Of a stretch of 64,000 bases of DNA, positions 27,650 to 34,838 are shown piece by piece; position 1 is the first letter of the stretch, and every line of letters begins with the position of its first letter. Origin of the DNA: Pelistega ratti. GTDB lineage: Bacteria; Pseudomonadota; Gammaproteobacteria; Burkholderiales; Burkholderiaceae_B. Location of the stretch: contig NZ_CP047165.1 of the NCBI RefSeq assembly GCF_009833965.1, positions 1,798,001-1,862,000 on the forward strand. Direction: 5' to 3'. A program made the translations under genes and the position numbers. Under the pieces are notes generated by a model. That model was not told the DNA's origin, searched no databases, and saw nothing but the letters and a program-made list of their open reading frames with translations.

Positions 27650-28027
27650 ATGAGAGAACTAAGAATAGATGAGTATCAATTAGTTGTGGGTGGATTGATT
27701 CCTTTAAGTGCGGGTGGTGGGGGACCTGCAGGAGGAGGTGGTGGAGGTATTGGAATTTCGGCTGGTATAGGTGCATTTACAGGTGCAGGATCTTATATGG
27801 GGGGTTCAGGAAAGAAAGATCCCATAGAATTAAGTACTGCGATGCTTAGTGGTGCGTTAGGGGGAGCTATTGCTGGTATTTCTCAATCATTTGGGACTGT
27901 AGGTGCAGGTGCAGTAGGAGGTTTTGTGGGAGGTTATGCTGACAGTATTTTAAAAGGGATGTTCCAAAATAATAATACATCTAATAAACCTGAGCATGGA
28001 GAGGGAGATGGGTGTGATTATTGCTAG
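27650..28027 (+). CDS. Class II microcin-like bacteriocin precursor with double-glycine leader
   Basis: 125 residues. The leader is residues 1-15, 'MRELRIDEYQLVVGG', with L at -12, E at -8, V at -4 and G at -2/-1 as expected for C39-peptidase exporters; it parallels the microcin V leader. The core of 110 residues is Gly/Ala/Ser rich with glycine-zipper-like amphipathic stretches ('GALGGAIAGISQSFG', 'GAVGGFVGG'), one K-K-D-P turn and a tail 'EGDGCDYC' with two Cys. AGGAGG precedes the ATG by four bases. It is followed by an immunity-like gene and by the exporter genes. Antibacterial activity is inferred, and no close named relative is recognised. Confidence 0.78.
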   Translation: MRELRIDEYQLVVGGLIPLSAGGGGPAGGGGGGIGISAGIGAFTGAGSYMGGSGKKDPIELSTAMLSGALGGAIAGISQSFGTVGAGAVGGFVGGYADSILKGMFQNNNTSNKPEHGEGDGCDYC

Positions 28028-28047
28028 ATATAAGATTGGGGGAAAGT

Positions 28048-28275
28048 ATGTTAGTGGATTTTTTCTTTGCTATTTTTAGTTTTAAATATTTAAAATTTAT
28101 TGTTATTGCCGCTGTTATTCCTGTTATGTTAACAAGTTTTATTACAAAAAAGATAATGTTTTGGTTATATGGAGATGAAGGAGATTTTCAACTTAGAGAT
28201 TCTATATCAGGAGTTGTCGTTATTATTATTTTATTTTTTGTACAACTCTTAAATGAAAAATTTCACTTATTTTGA
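28048..28275 (+). CDS. Small two-helix membrane protein, candidate microcin immunity protein (copy 1)
   Basis: 75 residues from ATG 28048, preceded by GGGGGAAAG; the frame is open to TTG 28021, overlapping the microcin stop, but lacks a site there. Two hydrophobic helices ('FIVIAAVIPVMLTSFI' and 'VVVIIILFFVQLL') with 'KKIMFWLYGDEGDFQ' between and 'NEKFHLF' at the end. Located 20 bases after the microcin gene: position and size (microcin V immunity protein Cvi is 78 residues) point to immunity. Confidence 0.72.
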   Translation: MLVDFFFAIFSFKYLKFIVIAAVIPVMLTSFITKKIMFWLYGDEGDFQLRDSISGVVVIIILFFVQLLNEKFHLF

Positions 28276-28426
28276 TAGAAAAGTTATTGACGGTTAATTT
28301 TATCAATTATGAAGAAATCTTGCGAAGTTGCTTATTTCAGGATGGTTGTTAGTTGGGATATACGCATTCTGTTTGTAGTAGGTATTTTCAACAGTGTTAT
28401 CTATCAATAATTAATGGGAGGAATAA

Positions 28427-28480
28427 ATGTTAATTAACATTCCTGTATCGGTTAAGCAGTTTAGAGAAGAGTATTTTTAG
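28427..28480 (+). pseudogene. Relic 5' end of the JmjC/cupin gene, copy 2
   Basis: Identical in its 17 codons and both stop mutations to copy 1, showing that the decay happened before the tandem duplication. Confidence 0.8.
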
Positions 28481-28561
28481 TAAAAAACTTTTTTGATTCT
28501 AACTTATAAAATTAAACTACTAGGGTTTATGCTTATTCACAAATTATTTATAAAAATTAAT

Positions 28562-28594
28562 AATTATTGCAAATAAAAATTATTTGCAATAATT
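28562..28594. promoter_or_regulatory. Perfect 15-bp inverted repeat upstream of microcin gene 2
   Basis: Arms AATTATTGCAAATAA (28562-28576) and TTATTTGCAATAATT (28580-28594) around AAA. Sixty bases before the microcin ATG. Its centre GCAAAT...ATTTGC recalls one form of Fur box, but matches the classical consensus at only 12 of 19 positions. Confidence 0.5.
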
Positions 28595-28654
28595 TATTAT
28601 ATTTTTATTTTGTGTAGTTTTTAGTATAGTTAATAGCTTATTTTAGGAGGCTTT

Positions 28655-29028
28655 ATGAGAGAACTAAGAATAGATGAGTATCAATTAGTTGTGGGTGGAT
28701 TGATTCCTTTAAGTGCGGGTGTGGGGGACCTGCAGGAGGAGGTGGTGGAGGTATTGGAGTTGCTGCTGGTACAGGTGCATTGGCAGGTGCAGGGTCTTAT
28801 ATGGGAAGTTCTGGAAAGAAAGATCCCATAGAATTAAGTACTGCGATGCTTAGTGGTGCATTAGGAGGAACTGTCTCCGGAATTTATCAATTAGGAGGTG
28901 TAGTTTCTGGTGCATTCGGTGTTTTTTTTGGAAGTTATACTGAAAGTGTTTTAAAGGGTACATTCCAAAATAATGATACATCTAATAAACCTGAGCATGG
29001 AGAGGGAGATGGGTGTGATTATTGCTAG
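28655..29028 (+). pseudogene. Second microcin precursor copy, frameshifted
   Basis: The leader is identical to copy 1, but around 28719-28727 the copy reads GGGTGTGGGGG where copy 1 has GGGTGGTGGGGG: one base is missing. Translation would give 58 residues ending at TAG 28829. With the base restored the rest is open and ends in the same 'EGDGCDYC' tail; the middle differs from copy 1 ('GVAAGTGALAG', 'SGIYQLGGVVSGAFGVFFG'). Either a recent pseudogene, an assembly error, or a switchable allele. Total length is also three bases shorter than copy 1 at a second site. Confidence 0.75.
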
Positions 29029-29049
29029 ATATAAGATTGGGGGGAAAGT

Positions 29050-29277
29050 ATGTTAGTGGATTTTTTCTCTGTTATTTTTAGTTTTAAATATTTAAAGTTT
29101 ATTGTTATTGCTGCTGTTATTCCTGCTATGTTAACAAGTTTTATTACAAAAAAGATAATGTTTTGGTTATATGGAGATGAAGGAGATTTTCAACTTAGAG
29201 ATTCTATATCAGGAGTTGTCGTTATTATTATTTTATTTTTTGTACAACTCTTAAATGAAAAATTTCACTTATTTTGA
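29050..29277 (+). CDS. Small two-helix membrane protein, candidate microcin immunity protein (copy 2)
   Basis: 75 residues, differing from the copy at 28048 at only a few positions ('FFSVIFSF' for 'FFFAIFSF', 'VIPAML' for 'VIPVML'). Intact although the microcin gene before it is frameshifted, as expected if immunity is still under selection. Confidence 0.7.
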   Translation: MLVDFFSVIFSFKYLKFIVIAAVIPAMLTSFITKKIMFWLYGDEGDFQLRDSISGVVVIIILFFVQLLNEKFHLF

Positions 29278-29428
29278 TAGAAAAGTTATTGACGGTTAAT
29301 TTTATCAATTATGAAGAAATCTTGCGAAGTTGCTTATTTCAGGATAGTTGTTAGCTGGGATATACGTATTCTGTTTGTAGTAGGTATTTTCAACAGTGTT
29401 ATCTATCAATAATTAAAGGGAGGAATAA

Positions 29429-30592
29429 ATGTTAATTAACATTCCTGTATCGGTTAAGCAGTTTAGGGAAGAGTATTTTGAGCAAAAACCCTTTTTGATA
29501 AAGAATGCAGTTAAAAAGGAGAATTTACTTTCTTGGAAACATATCAATGAAATACTACCAAGATGTAATCTTATTTCTGAGAGTAAAATTAAGCTGATGT
29601 ACCAAGGGAATAAGCTCGCTAAAGAAGCGTACCTAGAGCAATATGATGATTTAGGAACTATTCGATATAAGTTTCATCAAGAATCCTTGTATAACTTTAT
29701 GCGTGCAGGGGCAACTTTAGTCGCTAATGGTATTGTAAATGAACCTCACCTAGATATATTTTGCCAAGAGATATCATCTTTTTTAGGATGTCATACTTTT
29801 GCCAGCCTGTATATTGCTTTTAATTCAGAACGTTCTTTTAAAAATCATTGGGATAGTCGAGATATTTTTGCGATACAGATGAAAGGTAGAAAAAGATGGT
29901 TAATCTATAAGCCTACTTTTCCTAATCCGCTCTATATGCATAAAAGTAAAGAAATGCCTTTATATCAGTGTGATACTTCAGAGGTTTATATGGATATTAT
30001 GCTAGAAGAAGGTGATGTCTTATACTTACCTCGTGGGTGGTGGCATGATCCTATTCCTGTAGGAGAAGAGACTGTCCATTTGGCAATTGGTATATTTCCT
30101 CCTTATGCAAATAATTATTTAAACTGGATTACTAAAAAAGTAGTAGATAATGAGGTAGCAAGAAAATCATTACACTCTTTTGCTCAAGATGAAGTGTTGC
30201 TTGAGGAATTAGCGAAAGTAACAAGTGATAGCATAAAGGATAGAGCAAACTATATGAGATTCTTAGAGGAGTTTTATGATTCAAAAAGAATAGAATCTCC
30301 GTTAAATCTTGAAATATTTGCCAATCATAAAAATACTTCATTGTCAGAAGATACAAAGATAGGGTTTATCAGTAAAAATCATTGGCATGATAAATACCAA
30401 AAGATTATTGCGAATGGGTATGGTATTGCTATTGATGAAAAATTTAAACCTATTTTAGAACACTTACAACAGCCATCAAGTATTGCATTACCTGATTTGC
30501 TTAATTCGATAGAGAATGAAGAGGATAAACAAAGTATTTTGGATTTACTTTGGAGTCTTTCATACTTAGGTATTTTAAAAATACAGAGTTAA
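29429..30592 (+). CDS. JmjC/cupin-8 type Fe(II)/2-oxoglutarate oxygenase-like protein
   Basis: 387 residues. Metal-binding HxD is H140-x-D142 in 'KNHWDSRDIFAIQMKGRKRW'; the distal His is H206 in 'GDVLYLPRGWWHDPIP'. This layout matches the ribosomal-oxygenase branch (YcfD/RoxA) of JmjC proteins, which hydroxylate protein side chains, with an extra C-terminal winged-helix-like part from about residue 300. AGGGAGGAATAA supports the ATG. It lies between the microcin genes and the exporter, suggesting that the microcin or its target may be its substrate; this is inference. 5' relics of the same gene sit upstream of both microcin copies. Confidence 0.75.
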   Translation: MLINIPVSVKQFREEYFEQKPFLIKNAVKKENLLSWKHINEILPRCNLISESKIKLMYQGNKLAKEAYLEQYDDLGTIRYKFHQESLYNFMRAGATLVANGIVNEPHLDIFCQEISSFLGCHTFASLYIAFNSERSFKNHWDSRDIFAIQMKGRKRWLIYKPTFPNPLYMHKSKEMPLYQCDTSEVYMDIMLEEGDVLYLPRGWWHDPIPVGEETVHLAIGIFPPYANNYLNWITKKVVDNEVARKSLHSFAQDEVLLEELAKVTSDSIKDRANYMRFLEEFYDSKRIESPLNLEIFANHKNTSLSEDTKIGFISKNHWHDKYQKIIANGYGIAIDEKFKPILEHLQQPSSIALPDLLNSIENEEDKQSILDLLWSLSYLGILKIQS

Positions 30593-30644
30593 TTTATTCA
30601 TAAAATTGTCTTATTGATTTTACTTATTATTTATTAATCATTTT

Positions 30645-31898
30645 ATGTTGTTTAGACAAGAAGCTTTAGATAATCGTAAGTGGAAAAGTAGGGCAATTTT
30701 AGACTCTAAAATACCTGCTTGGGTAATATGTACAGTTAGTTTTTCATTCATTATATTCTTTATTTTATATCTCATTTTTGGTAGCTATACTCGAAAAGAA
30801 GCCGTATTAGGTGAGATTGTTACAGATCCTCATGCAATTATATTGCCATCGCTCAAGTCAGGATATATTTCTGAGGTGATAGTATCTGTAAACCAATCTG
30901 TTCAGAAAGGTCAGGCACTATTTAAAATTAAAGTAGAACGGGTGACTGATAGAGGTAATATTGATAGTAATTCAATAGCATTTTTACAGCATCAAATAGA
31001 AGAAATAGAAAAAACAATTACATTGTTAAAAGAGAATAAAGAACAAATGATTGTAAATATGGAACAACAGTTAGCCAATAATAGGTCTGTATATCAGGAT
31101 ACTAAAAATTACTTAGAGGAAACCAAGAAAACAGCGATTAGCCATCAGAAATTAGCTGATAAATATCGGCAGTTACTCAAGCAAGGTATTATCAGTAATG
31201 ATGAATATCAATTGCAAGTCAGTCGATATTTCCAAAGTAAGGATACAGGAAGTGATTTACAGATACAGCTGATGCAACTAGATGCCACAAAGCTTAATCT
31301 GCTTAATGATGTAGAATCTAAAAAGATGGATTTTGATAATCAAATACTTCAGTATGCTGTACAAAAAAGTAATTTACAAATTCGGTTAATGGAACTAGAG
31401 GCATCTTCTGAAATAGTTATTAACTCGCCATCTGCAGGAAAGATAGAGTCTGTTAGTGTTACACAAGGTCAAATGATTAGAGAGTCTGATACATTGGCAC
31501 AAATTATTCCTGCTACGAATAGTGAATATAAATTAATTATATGGGTTCCTAATAGTGCAATTCCTTTTGTAAAAGAAAATGATAAGGTAAGTATTCGTTA
31601 TGAGTCATTTCCTTTTGAGAAATTTGGGCAGTTTAAGGGAGTTATAGAATCTATTTCGACCTTACCAGCTACTGCACAAGAGTTGTCTTTATATAAAAAT
31701 GTTCCTCTTTTAGAAAATCCAAATAATTCATTATACAAAGTCATTGTTTTAATTGATGATCAAATTGTTCGCTATCAAGATAAACAATTTCAGTTTATTA
31801 ATGGTATGAAAGCAGAGGTAACTTTATTTTTAGAAAACCGTAAATTGTATGAATGGATATTTAAGCCTATCCACCATTTAACAAAAAATATGGAATAA
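30645..31898 (+). CDS. HlyD-family membrane fusion protein of a microcin exporter (CvaA-like)
   Basis: 417 residues: short cytosolic N-terminus 'MLFRQEALDNRKWKSRA', one transmembrane helix (about residues 28-48), a lipoyl half ('ILPSLKSGYISEVIVSVNQS'), a long coiled coil (about 105-240) and a second lipoyl half with 'INSPSAGKIESVSVTQGQ'. Such adaptors link a peptidase-containing ABC exporter to TolC. Its stop is five bases before the ABC gene, so they are co-transcribed. No TolC-type gene is in the cluster; a genomic one may serve. Confidence 0.85.
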   Translation: MLFRQEALDNRKWKSRAILDSKIPAWVICTVSFSFIIFFILYLIFGSYTRKEAVLGEIVTDPHAIILPSLKSGYISEVIVSVNQSVQKGQALFKIKVERVTDRGNIDSNSIAFLQHQIEEIEKTITLLKENKEQMIVNMEQQLANNRSVYQDTKNYLEETKKTAISHQKLADKYRQLLKQGIISNDEYQLQVSRYFQSKDTGSDLQIQLMQLDATKLNLLNDVESKKMDFDNQILQYAVQKSNLQIRLMELEASSEIVINSPSAGKIESVSVTQGQMIRESDTLAQIIPATNSEYKLIIWVPNSAIPFVKENDKVSIRYESFPFEKFGQFKGVIESISTLPATAQELSLYKNVPLLENPNNSLYKVIVLIDDQIVRYQDKQFQFINGMKAEVTLFLENRKLYEWIFKPIHHLTKNME

Positions 31899-31903
31899 CT
31901 ACT

Positions 31904-33991
31904 ATGCATAAATTAAGTTTTGATTTTTTTAGAAAAGTACCTGTTATTCTTCAATCAGAAATTAATGAATGTGGATTAGCTTGTTTAGCTATGGTAAGAG
32001 GATTTTATGGGGATAATTTAAGTTTATCTGATTTAAAAAGGCAATATGGTTTTTCGTTATCAAGAGGTATGAATTTAAAAAATCTTATTGATATAGCTCA
32101 ACAACTAAATTTTATGACGAGGGCAGTGTCATTAAATTTAGAGGAGCTTTATCAATTAAAGTTACCTTGTATATTACATTGGGATTTTAATCATTTTGTG
32201 GTATTGGTAAAAGCAAGTAAAAATACCTTTACTATTCATGACCCTGCATTTGGAAAAAGAAAAATAACAAAAAATGAATTATCAATGCATTTTACAGGGA
32301 TAGCACTTGAGATATGGGCAAATATACAATTTAATAAGAATTCAATAAAATCAGACAAAATAAATCTTTATGAATTATTTAAAAATATTGTAGGTTTAAA
32401 GTCCTCATTGTTAAAGATTTTTGCTTTGTCATTATTAATTGAATTAATTGGCTTACTTATGCCAATGGGAATGCAGTTAGTAACTGACCATATTATGCAT
32501 GCAAAAGATAAACCTTTATTGCTTGTTGTTTGTCTAGGTTTATTTTTCTTTATGTTTTTTCGTAGTAGTGTGAGTATGCTTCGGGCTTGGATATCTTTAA
32601 AAATGAATTATTTAATAGATTTTCAATGGACAGCTAGTTTTTTCTCTCATTTGCTAAAATTACCTTTAGATTTTTTTGAAAAAAGACGAGTGGGTGATAT
32701 TCAATCAAGATTTGCTTCGTTACGAACAATACAAAAAACGCTAACAGGTAGTGTGGTCTCATTTATTATTAATACCATTATGGTTATTAGCTTATTTACC
32801 ATGATGCTTATTTATGGTGGATGGCTAACTTGGATTATTTTTGGTTTTTCTTTTCTTTACTTATTATTACGTGCATTTACTTATTTTACTTATCGTCGCT
32901 TGAATGAAGAGCAGATCATTAAACAGGCAAAAGTTAGCTCTCATTTTATGGAAAGCTTATATGGTATTACTACTTTAAAATTAGGATTAAATAAAAAAAG
33001 AGAAGAATATTGGATGTCCCTAAATGCTGATACTTTTAATACATCTATACGAATAGCTAAGTTCGATATGATGTTTTCAGGGATATATACTTTTATTGAA
33101 ACTTTTGAACAAATATTAGTTCTAGGGTTAGGTGCTTTATTGGTAATAGAGAATCAAATGACATTAGGAATGTTTATTGCTTTTAATGCATATAGAGGTT
33201 CTTTTTCAGGAAGGATAGAGAGTTTAATTAATATTATTTTCAGTCTAAAAATGTTATCTCTTCACTTAGATAGAATTTCAGATATAGCATTACAGGATAC
33301 TGAAAAGGATAATCTAAGATATATTGTGGATAATAATGAAGGTAGGCAATTAGGTAAAATAGAAGTAAGGAATTTATGCTTCCAATATGATCAACTAGGT
33401 AAAGAGCTATTTTCTAATCTTAATCTAACGATTGATTCAGGAGAGAGCGTAGCTATAGTAGCACCTTCAGGCTATGGTAAAACAACTTTATTAAAATTAA
33501 TGGCTGGATTATTAATTCCTAATAAAGGAGGAGTTTATTTTAATGAGAAAGATATTATTCATCAAATAGGCGTTAATAATTACCGTCAATATATCGCTTA
33601 TGTCCTACAGAATGATAAATTCTTCTCTGGGACTATTTTAGAAAATATTACTGGTTTTGAAGATGAATATGATATGAATTGGGTAATAGAATGTGCAAGG
33701 ATAGCTAATATACATGATGAAATTATGTTAATGCCTATGCAGTATGAAACAATATTATCAGAGTTAGGTGGTAACTTATCTGGAGGACAGCAACAACGTT
33801 TATTTATTGCAAGAGCAATTTATAAGAAGCCCCAAGTCATTTTTATGGACGAAGCGACTAGTCATTTAGATAGAGAAAATGAAAAAATCATCAATAAAGC
33901 TATCAAAAATCTAAGTATTACACGAATAATTATTGCTCATAGAGAATCTACTTTACAATCAGTTGATAGAATTATTCATTTGCCAACCTAA
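31904..33991 (+). CDS. Peptidase-containing ABC transporter (C39 peptidase, CvaB-like)
   Basis: 695 residues in three parts. N-terminal C39 peptidase with Q17, catalytic C23 ('NECGLACLAM'), H97 ('NHFVVLV') and D113 ('HDPAFG'); it should cut after the Gly-Gly of the microcin leader. Six transmembrane helices span about 160-440. The C-terminal ATPase has Walker A 'APSGYGKTT', signature 'LSGGQQQR' and Walker B 'VIFMDEATSHLD'. All catalytic residues are present, so it should be active. It processes and exports the precursor from the inner membrane. Confidence 0.9.
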   Translation: MHKLSFDFFRKVPVILQSEINECGLACLAMVRGFYGDNLSLSDLKRQYGFSLSRGMNLKNLIDIAQQLNFMTRAVSLNLEELYQLKLPCILHWDFNHFVVLVKASKNTFTIHDPAFGKRKITKNELSMHFTGIALEIWANIQFNKNSIKSDKINLYELFKNIVGLKSSLLKIFALSLLIELIGLLMPMGMQLVTDHIMHAKDKPLLLVVCLGLFFFMFFRSSVSMLRAWISLKMNYLIDFQWTASFFSHLLKLPLDFFEKRRVGDIQSRFASLRTIQKTLTGSVVSFIINTIMVISLFTMMLIYGGWLTWIIFGFSFLYLLLRAFTYFTYRRLNEEQIIKQAKVSSHFMESLYGITTLKLGLNKKREEYWMSLNADTFNTSIRIAKFDMMFSGIYTFIETFEQILVLGLGALLVIENQMTLGMFIAFNAYRGSFSGRIESLINIIFSLKMLSLHLDRISDIALQDTEKDNLRYIVDNNEGRQLGKIEVRNLCFQYDQLGKELFSNLNLTIDSGESVAIVAPSGYGKTTLLKLMAGLLIPNKGGVYFNEKDIIHQIGVNNYRQYIAYVLQNDKFFSGTILENITGFEDEYDMNWVIECARIANIHDEIMLMPMQYETILSELGGNLSGGQQQRLFIARAIYKKPQVIFMDEATSHLDRENEKIINKAIKNLSITRIIIAHRESTLQSVDRIIHLPT

Positions 33992-34000
33992 TAAATGAAA

Positions 34001-34035
34001 AGAATACTACCTTAATTAATAGTATTCTCTATTTT
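34001..34035 (+). terminator. Terminator of the microcin export operon
   Basis: Perfect 9-bp stem AGAATACTA (34001-34009) / TAGTATTCT (34020-34028), 10-base loop, followed by CTATTTT. It closes the cluster ten bases after the exporter stop. Confidence 0.65.
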
Positions 34036-34120
34036 AAATTTAGAATATATTTTATCCTAGAAATATGCTTTATTATTTTCACCTATTATCTGTAATTGGG
34101 TTTATCACACATTAATACTT

Positions 34121-34651
34121 CTAATGCCAAATCTTCCTACCTAAATAAGTCCCCTTATTCGGCTGAGAAGCTGATTCTTCAGCGTTATCCTCATCAAGAT
34201 CATCATCGTCAAACTCACCATAATCATCTAGCTTATCTTGTAGTGCCATTTCTTCTATTAAATCGGTGTCTGTCATACCAAAAGGTAATAATAAGCTAAT
34301 ATCATCTGACCAATCGACTTCTTCGCCTTGGTAGTCAATACGTGTATAGGTGAGAGGGGGTTCACCAACTTGGATCCCCCAAAGAAATTCACAGTTATAA
34401 ATACTACGATTAAAGTCTTCTAATAAGGCTGACGCACCAATTAGGCGGGCAGAGGGACCTCCCATTTGCATAATAACCGCTTCTGGATCAACGTCTTGAT
34501 TAACCTCTAATGGGGTACCAAAAGCAATCCATTCATAACCCTCTTCGGTTACATCTATTTCAGCCAGTACAGGTTTACCCATATAAGCACTGAGTGCTTC
34601 AACGGTTTTAGAAAGGAGTTCAATATCTTCTTTGGTAAATGTTTGGTTCAT
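34121..34651 (-). CDS. Acidic protein of unknown function
   Basis: 176 residues, cytosolic, no signal or membrane segment. Begins 'MNQTFTKEDIELLSKTVEAL' and has a very acidic C-terminal stretch ('GEFDDDDLDEDNAEE') before a basic end. Contains 'FLWGIQVGEPPLTYTRIDY' in its middle. I do not recognise a family. It is divergent from ettA, with about 190 bases between the starts. The codon use matches the housekeeping genes, not the microcin region, so it probably marks the edge of the accessory block. Confidence 0.6.
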   Translation of the reverse strand: MNQTFTKEDIELLSKTVEALSAYMGKPVLAEIDVTEEGYEWIAFGTPLEVNQDVDPEAVIMQMGGPSARLIGASALLEDFNRSIYNCEFLWGIQVGEPPLTYTRIDYQGEEVDWSDDISLLLPFGMTDTDLIEEMALQDKLDDYGEFDDDDLDEDNAEESASQPNKGTYLGRKIWH

Positions 34652-34838
34652 TGTTTTACAACCATAATAAGCAATAGTTAAATTGTAGCGAATCTGTCAA
34701 TACTTTACCATACCTGAAATAGCAGAGAGAGTGATCAATAGTTTGGTAAAATAGGCTTTTATAGACAGGTATGTAATCGTTTTTATAAAAACAGTACCAT
34801 CATATATTATTAGATTAATTTATTTTTAGTGATTAGAT

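Larger units (their letters stand above)
27412..29417 (+). repeat. Tandem duplication of a ~1-kb module (cupin relic, microcin, immunity-like gene)
   Basis: Two adjacent copies, 27412-28415 and 28416-29417, followed by the intact cupin gene whose start repeats the unit's beginning (ATGs at 27423, 28427, 29429). Copies are nearly identical in the cupin relic, leader, membrane gene and the 3' 140 bases; the microcin middle is more diverged. Typical of unequal recombination between direct repeats. Confidence 0.85.

Noticed and set aside
28719..28727. Phase-variable G tract in microcin copy 2
   Set aside because: The run is only five G in both copies and the missing base is next to it, too short to expect frequent slippage; kept only as a resequencing question.
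28780..29028. Separate 82-codon gene starting at an internal ATG
   Set aside because: It is the 3' part of the second, frameshifted microcin copy and has no ribosome-binding site of its own.
25726..34035. Prophage or conjugative element as carrier of the microcin cluster
   Set aside because: No integrase, tRNA attachment site, phage or conjugation genes are visible at either edge.
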